Translations under genes and position numbers: made by a program | Source of the DNA: Pseudonocardia ammonioxydans | GTDB lineage: Bacteria; Actinomycetota; Actinomycetes; Mycobacteriales; Pseudonocardiaceae | Direction of reading: 5' to 3' | Assembly: GCF_900115005.1 (NCBI RefSeq) | Contig: NZ_FOUY01000020.1 | Span: 62,001-126,000, forward strand | DNA: 64,000 nt | Part shown: piece by piece, positions 32,240 through 40,095 of the stretch | Numbering within the stretch: position 1 is the first letter of the stretch | How the letters are laid out: every line of letters starts with the position of its first letter | Notes under the pieces: generated by a model | The model's database searches: none | The model's input: the letters and a program-made list of their open reading frames with translations, nothing else | Told to the model about the DNA's origin: nothing

Positions 32240-33736
32240 ATGACCGTCCAGGACCACGGCGCCGCTGCTGCGCACCGGCTGACCCCGGCGTCCCGGTGGG
32301 TCGCCGACGAGCTGCTCGGCGGTCGCCCGCGGACCGCCACCGGCCGGGCCACCACGATCACCGAGGTGCGCGCCGCCGACGCGGCCGACCCCGGCGTCGT
32401 CGCCTACCGGGCGCTGCGCCGCGAGGTGTTCGGCCGCGAGCAGGCGCTGTTCGCCGACACGACCACCGGCGACCTCGACGACCACGACGCCGACCCACGG
32501 TCGGTCGTGCTGCTGGCCCGCGACGCCGCGGGGACGCTGCTCGGCGGCGTCCGGCTCGGGCCCGCCGATCCCGCCGGGCCGGACATCGGCTGGTGGAGCG
32601 GCAGCCGGCTGGTCGTCACACCGGCGGCCCGGCGGCGCGCCGGGATCCGGATCGGCGCGGCCCTCGTCCGCGCCGCGTGCGCCCGCGCCGAGTCCGCCGG
32701 TGCGCTCCGGTTCGACGCCGACGTGCAGCTCCGCAGCGCGGCGATGTTCACCCGGCTGGGCTGGGACCGGGTGCGCGACACCGTGGTCGCCGGGGCGCCG
32801 CACGTACGGATGCGGTGGCCGCTCACCCGGCTCCACGCGCTCGTGTCGGCGACCAAGGCCCCGCTCGGGGCGCTGCTCGGCGCGGTCGGCCCGGCCGGCT
32901 TCGTCGGCGACGACGGCGCCCCCGTCCCCGGGACCGACGTCGTCGCCTGCTGCGACGCGATCGTCCCGGCGATGGTGGAACGCGACCCCGAGTGGGCGGG
33001 CTGGGCCGGCGTCCTGGTCAACGTCAACGACCTCGCCGCGATGGGCGCCACCCCCGTCGGGCTGCTGGACGCGGTCGGCGCCCGGGACGCGTCGTTCGCG
33101 TACCGGGTGCTGTCCGGGGTGCGGGCCGCCGCCGACGCCTACGGCGTCCCGCTGCTCGGCGGCCACACCCAGCTCGACGTCCCCGCCGCACTCTCGCTGA
33201 CCGCGCTGGGCCGCACCGCACACCCGGTCCCGGCCGGTGGGGGGCGGGTGGGGCACGCCGTCCGGCTGACCGCCGACCTCGGCGGCGGCTGGCGGCCCGG
33301 CTACCGCGGGCGCCAGTGGGACTCGACGACGTCCCGGACCCGTCCCGAGCTGGCGGCGATGATCGGCGCCATCGGCCCCGCCGCCGCGCACCGGCCCGCC
33401 GCGGCGAAGGACGTCTCGATGGCCGGCATCGCCGGGACCCTCGGCATGCTCGCCGAGGCGTCCGGCACCGGCGCCGTGCTCGACGTCGCCGCCGTCCCGC
33501 GCCCGGACGGCGCGAGCGCCGGCGACTGGTTCACCTGCTTCCCCGGGTTCGGCCTGCTCACCGCGGACGTCCCGGACGCCCCCGCGATCGAGGCCGGTCC
33601 GGCCGTGTCGGCCGCGTGCGGCGAGCTCGTCGCGGGGGCCGGGGTCCGGCTGCGCTGGCCGGACGGCGAGGAGACCGAGGCCGTGCCCGGCGGCGTCACC
33701 GGGATGGGACCGGCCGCCGGAGAGGAGATCGCATGA
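32240..33736 (+). CDS. MSMEG_0567/Sll0787 family GNAT-AIR synthase fusion (NitE-NitF)
   Basis: A 498-residue fusion. Residues ~40-195 are a GNAT acetyltransferase (LLARDAAGTLLGGVRLGP, RLVVTPAARRRAGIRIGAALV as the acetyl-CoA loop). Residues ~215-480 are a PurM/AIR-synthase-like ATP-binding domain (WAGVLVNVNDLAAMGATPVGLLDAV, PLLGGHTQLD, AAKDVSMAGIAGTLGML). In Pseudomonas-type Nit1C clusters these are separate genes nitE and nitF; mycobacterial and cyanobacterial clusters have the fusion. The combination implies activation or acylation of a small amine, but no reaction is known. It starts 3 bp after the nitD stop. Confidence 0.88.
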   Translation: MTVQDHGAAAAHRLTPASRWVADELLGGRPRTATGRATTITEVRAADAADPGVVAYRALRREVFGREQALFADTTTGDLDDHDADPRSVVLLARDAAGTLLGGVRLGPADPAGPDIGWWSGSRLVVTPAARRRAGIRIGAALVRAACARAESAGALRFDADVQLRSAAMFTRLGWDRVRDTVVAGAPHVRMRWPLTRLHALVSATKAPLGALLGAVGPAGFVGDDGAPVPGTDVVACCDAIVPAMVERDPEWAGWAGVLVNVNDLAAMGATPVGLLDAVGARDASFAYRVLSGVRAAADAYGVPLLGGHTQLDVPAALSLTALGRTAHPVPAGGGRVGHAVRLTADLGGGWRPGYRGRQWDSTTSRTRPELAAMIGAIGPAAAHRPAAAKDVSMAGIAGTLGMLAEASGTGAVLDVAAVPRPDGASAGDWFTCFPGFGLLTADVPDAPAIEAGPAVSAACGELVAGAGVRLRWPDGEETEAVPGGVTGMGPAAGEEIA

Positions 33737-34605
33737 CCACCACGACGTTCGCCGCTGCCGCGCAGGGCTTCGTGCGGGACCTGGAGGAGGACTTCGCCCG
33801 GGTCGCCGCGACGATCGCCCAGGCCCGCGCGAGCGGCGCCGACCTGCTCGCCCTGCCCGAGGCGGCGCTGGGCGGCTACCTGTCCTCGCTGCACGACGAC
33901 GGCACCGGCGGCGCAGGTCCGGACGTGCCGCCGGTGCTGGATCCGGACGGCCCGGAGATCCGCAGGCTCGCGGCGCTGGCCGGGGACATGGTCGTCACCG
34001 CCGGGTACTGCGAGACCGGCGACGACGCGTCCGGTGGGCGGCCGTACAACAGCTGTGTCGCCGTGACCGGTGACGGCGTGCTGGGCAGGCACCGCAAGGT
34101 GCACCAGCCGCTGAACGAGCACAGCTCCTACGCCGCGGGCGACCGGTTCACCGCGTTCGACACGCCGGCCGGCCGGATCGGGATGATGATCTGTTACGAC
34201 AAGGCGTTCCCGGAGGCGGCACGGGCACTGGCCCTCGACGGGGCACGGACGGTGGTGTGCATGTCGGCCTGGCCCGCATCGCGGACCGACCGGGCCCCGG
34301 TCCTCGCCGAGGACCGCTGGGCGCGGCGGTTCGACCTGCACGACCGCGCCCGCGCCCTGGAGAACCAGATCGTGTGGGTGTCGGCGAACCAGGCCGGCAC
34401 GTTCGGGGACATGCAGCTCGTGGCCGGTGCGAAGGTCGTCGACCCGGGTGGTGAGGTCCTCGCGACCACCGGGCCCGCCCCCGGGCTCGCGGTCGCGAGC
34501 ATCGACGTCGACGCCGCGGTCGACGCCGCCCGCCGCCACATGGGGCACCTGCGGGACCGCCGCCCCGCCACCTACGGGGCCGCCCCCGTCGCCGCGGGGG
34601 CGTGA
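33733..34605 (+). CDS. nitC: Nit1/Nit6803-type nitrilase (NitC)
   Basis: A 290-residue carbon-nitrogen hydrolase with an intact catalytic triad: Glu43 (LPEAALGGY), Lys122 (HRKVHQP) and Cys154 (MICYDKAFPE). It converts nitriles to carboxylic acids and ammonia; homologues in Nit1C clusters are needed for growth on cyanide. The ATG at 33733 overlaps the preceding stop. Having a nitrilase beside a nitrile hydratase gives the cell both one-step and two-step nitrile routes. Confidence 0.93.
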   Translation: MTTTTFAAAAQGFVRDLEEDFARVAATIAQARASGADLLALPEAALGGYLSSLHDDGTGGAGPDVPPVLDPDGPEIRRLAALAGDMVVTAGYCETGDDASGGRPYNSCVAVTGDGVLGRHRKVHQPLNEHSSYAAGDRFTAFDTPAGRIGMMICYDKAFPEAARALALDGARTVVCMSAWPASRTDRAPVLAEDRWARRFDLHDRARALENQIVWVSANQAGTFGDMQLVAGAKVVDPGGEVLATTGPAPGLAVASIDVDAAVDAARRHMGHLRDRRPATYGAAPVAAGA

Positions 34606-34608
34606 CGG

Positions 34609-35442
34609 GTGCGGGTCGCCGCGGCCGCCGCGCACTTCGGCCGGGACCTCACCTTCGACATCGGCCGGATCGGCGTGATCATCGCGCACGCCCGGGAGGC
34701 AGGCGTGTCCGTGCTCGCGCTGCCCGACGGCGCCCTCGGCGGGTACGTCCACGACCTGCGCGCCCCGGACCCGGCCGACCACCGGGTGCTGCCACCGGAG
34801 CTCGACCCCGGCGGGCCCGAGGTCCGGGCGGTCGTCGAGCTGGCCCGGGAGATGGTCGTCTGCCTGGGCTTCTGCGAGGCGGGCGGCGCCGACGGCGAGC
34901 GGTACAACGCGGCGGTGTGCCTCACCGGCGACGGTGTGCTCGGCCGGCACCGCAAGGTGCACCAGCCGGCGGGCCTCGCCGGGGTGTTCGCCTCCGGCGA
35001 CGGGTTCACCGCCTTCGACACGCCCGCGGGGCGCATCGGGATGCTGATCGACCACGACAAGACCTTCCCCGAGGCGGCCCGGTCGCTGGCCCTCGACGGG
35101 GCCCGGACGATCGCCTGCCTGTCGGCGTGGCCGACGTCGCTGACCAACCGGGCACCGCGGATGGCCCAGGACCGGCAGGCCCGGTTGTTCGATCTCTACG
35201 ACCAGTCCCGGGCGGCCGAGAACCAGGTGCTCCTGCTCTCGGCGAACCAGAGCGGGCGCCACGGCTCGCTGCACTTCCTGGGCCGGGCGAAGGTCGTCGG
35301 GCCGGGCGGGGAGGTCCTCGCCCGCACCTGGTCGAAGGGCGGCCTCGCGGTCGCCGACGTCGACCCGGACGCCATGATCGACGCAGCCCGGGCCGTGCTG
35401 CACCACCTGAAGGAGCGCCGCCCTGATCTCTACCGCGCCTGA
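34609..35442 (+). CDS. nitrilase-fold pseudoenzyme (catalytic Glu and Cys replaced)
   Basis: A 277-residue paralogue of the preceding nitrilase, alignable along its whole length (HRKVHQP, FTAFDTPAGRIGM, FPEAARSLALDGART are shared). The active-site Glu is Asp40 (LPDGALGGY), the nucleophile Cys is Asp148 (LIDHDKTFPE) and only Lys116 remains. It should not form the thioester intermediate. The frame and structural motifs are intact, so it is not simply decaying. It might assemble with the active nitrilase into mixed helical oligomers or bind a ligand. GTG 34609 is 3 bp after nitC. Confidence 0.88.
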   Translation: MRVAAAAAHFGRDLTFDIGRIGVIIAHAREAGVSVLALPDGALGGYVHDLRAPDPADHRVLPPELDPGGPEVRAVVELAREMVVCLGFCEAGGADGERYNAAVCLTGDGVLGRHRKVHQPAGLAGVFASGDGFTAFDTPAGRIGMLIDHDKTFPEAARSLALDGARTIACLSAWPTSLTNRAPRMAQDRQARLFDLYDQSRAAENQVLLLSANQSGRHGSLHFLGRAKVVGPGGEVLARTWSKGGLAVADVDPDAMIDAARAVLHHLKERRPDLYRA

Positions 35443-36547
35443 CCGGCTCCGGATCCGGCTGTCCACCTACTCGACCCGGCCCCGGGGCGGCGTCGTGCAC
35501 ACCCTGGCCCTGGCCGAGGCGCTCGCCGCGGCCGGGCACCAGGTCGAGGTGTGGTCGCTGGCCCGCGGCGGGGACTCCGGGTTCTTCCGCCGGGTGTCCC
35601 CGCGGGTCCGGGTCCGGCTGGTCCCCGTGCCGGAGGTCCCCGGCGAGCCGGTCGGCGCCCGGATCCTCCGGTCGATCGACCTGCTCGCCACGGCGCTGGG
35701 CACCGGCGGGGAGACGGACGTCCGGCACGCCCAGGACTGCCTGTCCGCCAACGCCGAGGGCCGGGCGCACGGCTACCGGACGCTCCTGCGCACCGTGCAC
35801 CACATCGACGAGTTCGCCACCCCGGAGCTGGCGGCCTGCCACGAGCGGGCGATCGTGTCCCCCGCCGCGCTGGTGTGCGTGTCCCGGGCCGTCGCCGCGG
35901 AGGTCGGCGCCGGCTGGGGCCGCGCGGCCACCGTGATCGGCAACGGGGTGGCCGCCGCCCGGTTCGCCGGAGCCGACGGAGCTCCCTGGCGCGCACGGTT
36001 CGGCCGCTACGTGCTCTCGGTCGGTGGCATCGAGCCGCGCAAGGGCACCGCCGACCTGGTGGAGGCGATGGCGCTGCTCCCCGGTCTGCGGCTGGTGATC
36101 GGCGGCGGCGAGACCCTGTTCGACTACCGCGACTACCGGGCGGCGGTACTGGCCCGCGCCGCCGGTCTGGGGGTCGTCCCGGAGATCCTCGGCCCCGTCG
36201 ACGACGACGAGCTGCCCGGCCTGATGGCCGGTGCCGCCGCGTTCGCGTTCCCGTCGGTCAAGGAGGGCTTCGGGCTGGCCGCGATGGAGGCCCTCGCCGC
36301 CGGGGTGCCCCTCGTGACCCGGGACCTGCCGGTGCTGCGGGAGGTGTTCGGCGACGCGGCCCGGTTCGCGACGGACCCGGCCGGATTCGCCGCCGCGCTG
36401 GCCGCCGCCGCGACCGAACCGGACCCGGCCCGCCGCCGCGCCGGCCGGGAGCTGGCCGCGGCGCACTCGTGGGCGACGGCAGCGGACCGGCACGTCGCGC
36501 TCTACCGGCGGTTCCTCCGGGCCGGGCCCGCGCGCCCCGGCCGGTGA
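35423..36547 (+). CDS. MSMEG_0565 family glycosyltransferase (GT4), probable CTG start
   Basis: A 374-residue GT-B glycosyltransferase: N-terminal STYSTRPRGGVVHTLALAEALAAAGH (acceptor domain strand), C-terminal VLSVGGIEPRKGTADLVEAM and the donor-site FPSVKEGFGLAAMEALAAG (E-x7-E). No ATG, GTG or TTG exists between the in-frame stop at 35408 and GTG 35495, and starting at 35495 would delete the conserved first strand. CTG 35423 lies seven bases after AAGGAG and overlaps the previous gene by 20 bp, so I take it as the start. It is a regular member of the nitrilase cluster; acceptor unknown. Confidence 0.85.
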   Translation: MISTAPDRLRIRLSTYSTRPRGGVVHTLALAEALAAAGHQVEVWSLARGGDSGFFRRVSPRVRVRLVPVPEVPGEPVGARILRSIDLLATALGTGGETDVRHAQDCLSANAEGRAHGYRTLLRTVHHIDEFATPELAACHERAIVSPAALVCVSRAVAAEVGAGWGRAATVIGNGVAAARFAGADGAPWRARFGRYVLSVGGIEPRKGTADLVEAMALLPGLRLVIGGGETLFDYRDYRAAVLARAAGLGVVPEILGPVDDDELPGLMAGAAAFAFPSVKEGFGLAAMEALAAGVPLVTRDLPVLREVFGDAARFATDPAGFAAALAAAATEPDPARRRAGRELAAAHSWATAADRHVALYRRFLRAGPARPGR

Positions 36548-36555
36548 CCGGCGCG

Positions 36556-37776
36556 TCAGCCGGTGGTCTCCAGCACGGCGGTCCCCAGCGTCCGGCAGGC
36601 CAGCAGGGCGACCTCGAGGTCCAGGCGCCCGTCCGAGAGCGATCTCCCCCGCGCCTCCTCGGCACGGCGCAGCCGGTACTGCACCGAGTTCTTGTGCAGG
36701 TGCAGCTCCCCGGCCGCGGCGGCGAGGCTCCCGCCCGCGCCCAGGTAGGAGCGCACGGTCTCGCGCAGCCGCTCGTGCTGCTCGTCGTCGGTCGCGAGCC
36801 CGCCCAGCACCTCGCGCACCCACGAACCCAGCAGCTCCACGTCGGCACCGAGCAGCAGCAGCGGGCCGAGCGCGGCCGCCGTGGTGACCGGCCGGCGGGC
36901 CCCGGGCGCGGCCGCGGTCACGACCGCTTGGACCTGCCGGGCCCGCCGGTGCGAGCGGCGGAACCCGTCGAGGCCGGGCTCCGGGGTGCCGAGCGCCGCG
37001 AACACCTCGCCCGGCCCGAGCTCGACCGGGGCGGGCCCGGGCGCCGGGTACCAGGCCCACAGCGTGGCTCCGTCGGGGGCGACGACCAGCGGCGGCCGCG
37101 GGCACCCGAGCGTCTCGCCCGCCGCCGCGACCGCCCGTTCCAGCGCCCGCCCCGGGTCGGCCGCGCCGGGCGCGGACCAGAACACCGCGGCCAGGTGCTC
37201 GCCGTCCAGCGGGTGTCCGAGCGCGCGTTCCACCTCGGCCGCCGACCCGCCCCGGCCTGCCAGGACGGCGTCCACCATGGCCAGGCGGGCCGCGTCGCGG
37301 CGACGCACCCAGCCGTCCCGCTCGGCCTGGTGCACCGCGACCATCTCCTCCGAGACCCGGTCGACGTAGCCGAAGGCCACCGAGGACAGTTCCCGCACGA
37401 CGGCCGCGACCTCGTCCGCGGCCAGACCGGCCGTCGCGATCCGGGAGATCAGCACCTGCTGGAAGGCCGCCTGCCCGAGCCGGTAGGCGCGCAGCAGCAC
37501 GGTCACGGCGACGCCCTGCTGGGCGAGCCGGCGGGCGATGTCGGTGGCGGCCGCGGGGACCGGCGCGTCGTCCGGGTCCCCACCGCCGGTGAGCACACTC
37601 AGCGCGCCGTCCAGCGAGCCCTCGACCGTGGCGACCAGCAGCTCGCGGACCCGGGGATCACGGCCCAGGTCGGGCAGCCCGGCGTCGATCTCGGCGAGCA
37701 CACACCCGGCAAGGTCACCGGCGTCGTCCCGGACCGCGGCGGCCAGGCGGGCGAGGACGTCGGTCACCGGTGGCAC
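36556..37776 (-). CDS. PucR/CdaR family transcriptional regulator
   Basis: A 406-residue regulator: an N-terminal helical sensor (LLRAYRLGQAAFQQVLISRIA, ~90-120), a degenerate GGDEF-like middle part, and the C-terminal PucR helix-turn-helix (RLRETVRSYLGAGGSLAAAAGELHLHKNSVQYRLRRAEE, ~350-388). It follows alkB by 33 bp on the same strand, so it is probably co-transcribed and controls the alkane hydroxylase. Homologous pairs occur in other alkane-degrading actinobacteria as far as I recall. Confidence 0.88.
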   Translation of the reverse strand: MPPVTDVLARLAAAVRDDAGDLAGCVLAEIDAGLPDLGRDPRVRELLVATVEGSLDGALSVLTGGGDPDDAPVPAAATDIARRLAQQGVAVTVLLRAYRLGQAAFQQVLISRIATAGLAADEVAAVVRELSSVAFGYVDRVSEEMVAVHQAERDGWVRRRDAARLAMVDAVLAGRGGSAAEVERALGHPLDGEHLAAVFWSAPGAADPGRALERAVAAAGETLGCPRPPLVVAPDGATLWAWYPAPGPAPVELGPGEVFAALGTPEPGLDGFRRSHRRARQVQAVVTAAAPGARRPVTTAAALGPLLLLGADVELLGSWVREVLGGLATDDEQHERLRETVRSYLGAGGSLAAAAGELHLHKNSVQYRLRRAEEARGRSLSDGRLDLEVALLACRTLGTAVLETTG

Positions 37777-37809
37777 GGCCGGACCGTAGCGCGCCCGCCC
37801 GCGCCCGGC

Positions 37810-39222
37810 TCACACCTCCTCGGGGCTCAGGGCCACGAAGTCGACCTTCTCCCGGACGCCGCAGTCCGGGCAGGTCCAGTCGTCGGGGATCTCCGACCAG
37901 GCGGTACCGGCCGGGAAGCCCTCGGCCTCGTTGCCGGCCGCGACCTCGTAGGTGTAGCCGCAGCCGGGGCAGCGGGCGGCGGTGACACCGTCGGCGTGCT
38001 CCCGGCGGGAGACGTCGGCGAGCTCCTCCTCGGCCGCCACACCCGGCGGCGGGTAGGTGGCCAGCAGCGCCTCCCGCTTCGACGGCTGCAGGTTGGCGAG
38101 CCGCAGGTCGCCGTCGTAGTGCGCGAGCACCAGCGGATCCATGAGCCTGCGGAACAGCGGCGGGATCAGCGCGGCGATCATCATCCCGGTGTAGCCGGTC
38201 GGCAGCACCGGGGCCTCCGGGAAGTCGCGCAGCGTCTGGAAGCGCCGGGTCGGGTTCGCGTGGTGGTCGCTGTGCCGCTGCAGGTGGTAGAGCAGCACGT
38301 TGGTGGCGATGTTGTTGGAGTTCCACGAGTGGGCCGGGGTGACCCGCTCGAAGCGTCGGCGGTCCGGCGGGCCGACCTTCTGGCGCAGCATCCCGTAGTG
38401 CTCCATGTAGTTCACCAGCTCGAGCAGGGTGAACCCGACGACGGCCTGCAGCAGCAGGTAGGGCAGCGTGCCCCAGCCGAACAGTGCGATCACCGCGCCC
38501 CACAGCACCACCGACATCAGCCAGGCGTTGAGCACGTCGTTGCCGATCCGGTACGGGTGCCGGTCGCGGCGGGCGAACCGCTTGCGCTCCAGCCGCCAGG
38601 CGCTGGTCAGCGAGCCCGCGACGGTCCGCGGCCAGAACCGGTAGAAGCTCTCGCCCATCCGGGCCGAGGCCGGGTCCTGCGGGGTGGAGACGCGGACGTG
38701 GTGGCCCCGGTTGTGCTCGACGTAGAAGTGCCCGTAGAAGCTCGGCGCGAGCGCGATCTTGGCGGCCCAGCGCTCGACGTCCTCGCGCTTGTGGCCGAGC
38801 TCGTGCGCGGTGTTGATCGCGACGCCGGCGACCGTGCCGAGCGTGACCGCCAGCCCGATGTCACCGGCCAGGGGTGCGCCCGCGTTCGCGATGTACCACA
38901 TGCCGGTGAACAGTCCGGCGTACTGCAGCGGGAGGTAGGCATAGGTGACCCAGCGGTAGTAGCGGTCCTCCTCCAGCTCCTCCATCACCTCGTCCGGCGG
39001 GTTCGTCGGGTCGTGCCCGGCGACCAGGTCGATCGCCGGGACGACGACCAGGACGACGACCGGCCCGAGCCACAGCACCGCCGACAGGCCGGTGAGCAGG
39101 TGCAGCCCGATGGCGAGGAACGGCAGGATCGGGACGACCAGGCCCAGCAGCCAGGCGTAGCGCTTGCCGTCCTGCCAGGTGTCCTCCCCGTCCACCGGCC
39201 GGGACAGTGCGTAGGTCTTCAC
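37810..39222 (-). CDS. alkB: alkane 1-monooxygenase AlkB fused to rubredoxin
   Basis: A 470-residue membrane diiron hydroxylase with a C-terminal rubredoxin. About six transmembrane helices carry the His boxes HELGHK (His140 onward), HNRGHHVRV and LQRHSDHHANPTRR, plus the NYMEHYGM motif of AlkB. After a ~35-residue linker, rubredoxin has CPGCGYTYE and WTCPDCG, binding one iron. It oxidises the terminal carbon of n-alkanes, with electrons passed within the fusion. The fusion is common in actinobacteria. GTG 39222 follows AGGGAG. No rubredoxin reductase is adjacent. Confidence 0.96.
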   Translation of the reverse strand: MKTYALSRPVDGEDTWQDGKRYAWLLGLVVPILPFLAIGLHLLTGLSAVLWLGPVVVLVVVPAIDLVAGHDPTNPPDEVMEELEEDRYYRWVTYAYLPLQYAGLFTGMWYIANAGAPLAGDIGLAVTLGTVAGVAINTAHELGHKREDVERWAAKIALAPSFYGHFYVEHNRGHHVRVSTPQDPASARMGESFYRFWPRTVAGSLTSAWRLERKRFARRDRHPYRIGNDVLNAWLMSVVLWGAVIALFGWGTLPYLLLQAVVGFTLLELVNYMEHYGMLRQKVGPPDRRRFERVTPAHSWNSNNIATNVLLYHLQRHSDHHANPTRRFQTLRDFPEAPVLPTGYTGMMIAALIPPLFRRLMDPLVLAHYDGDLRLANLQPSKREALLATYPPPGVAAEEELADVSRREHADGVTAARCPGCGYTYEVAAGNEAEGFPAGTAWSEIPDDWTCPDCGVREKVDFVALSPEEV

Positions 39223-39336
39223 GGCGGTCTCCCTTCGCGTCGGTGCGATGGGCCGACCGTAGGGAGATCACGGCGGCGTTCCTTCGGTCCCGGGGACGAA
39301 CCCGGCCGCCGCGTTCGGTCCGGGAGACCAACGGGG

Positions 39337-40095
39337 TCACTCCCAGCGGAACCAGCGGGCCGCCCCGAGACCGGCGACCACGGCGGTGACCGCCGGCCCG
39401 AGCACCGGTGCGAGGTCCGGTGGCACCCCGCGCCAGGCCGCGCCCAGCACGTGCACGGTCGCCCCGAACGGCAGCACCCGGCCGGCCTCGGCGAGCGGGC
39501 CGGGCAACGCGGACGCGTCCCCGAACATCCCGCCCACGGCACCCGTGCCGAGGAACAGCACCAGGCCCGCGGCGATCGCCGCGTTCGTCGTCGGGGCCAG
39601 CGCGGCGACCAGCCCGCCGAGCGCGAAGAACGCGGCGCTCGCGAGCAGCAGACCACCCAGCGCGACCCCCGGCGACGACGGCGGCCCGGCGCCGAAACCC
39701 CACATCGCGACCAGCAGGGCCAGCAAGCATCCGGCCACGACCTGGGCGAACCCGACGACACCCTGGGCGACGAGCACCGGTACCGGCCCGGCCGGGGTCA
39801 CCCCGAGCCTGCGCAGCACCCCGGCGCGCCGGTAGTGCGCCAGGAAGCTCGGCACGTTGACCACCCCGACCATGCCCACGACGACGGCCGCCGCGAGCGG
39901 GAGCCCCACCACCTCCAGCGGGGTGCGGCCGCCGAACACCTCGGGCGGCACCCCGGCCGTGGTCAGCCCGACCATCACCAGGATCAGCAGCGGCAGCCCC
40001 AGCGGGACGACCAGCCCGGCGGTGTCGCGGGCGACCATCCGGGCCTCGGCGCCGACCAGCGCCGCCCAGCCGGCGGGCGGGAGGCGGGTGCTCAT
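39337..40095 (-). CDS. ABC-2 type exporter permease
   Basis: A 252-residue membrane protein with six predicted helices, of the ABC-2/DrrB class (RRAGVLRRLGVTPAGPVPVLVAQ is the typical coupling region). The ATG at 40095 overlaps the ATPase stop. With that ATPase it forms a half-type exporter. The divergent two-component system suggests export of a membrane-active or toxic compound; substrate unknown. Confidence 0.9.
   Translation of the reverse strand: MSTRLPPAGWAALVGAEARMVARDTAGLVVPLGLPLLILVMVGLTTAGVPPEVFGGRTPLEVVGLPLAAAVVVGMVGVVNVPSFLAHYRRAGVLRRLGVTPAGPVPVLVAQGVVGFAQVVAGCLLALLVAMWGFGAGPPSSPGVALGGLLLASAAFFALGGLVAALAPTTNAAIAAGLVLFLGTGAVGGMFGDASALPGPLAEAGRVLPFGATVHVLGAAWRGVPPDLAPVLGPAVTAVVAGLGAARWFRWE

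Noticed and set aside
31006..33732. Long in-frame extension upstream of the nitrilase ATG
   Set aside because: The frame stays open across the radical SAM and GNAT-AIRS genes by chance. The nitrilase starts at 33733 with its own RBS, and the upstream residues are Arg-rich nonsense.
36538..36552. GCCGGT/ACCGGC hairpin between the glycosyltransferase and pucR genes as a terminator
   Set aside because: The stem is only about five or six bp and such GC palindromes occur by chance throughout this sequence.
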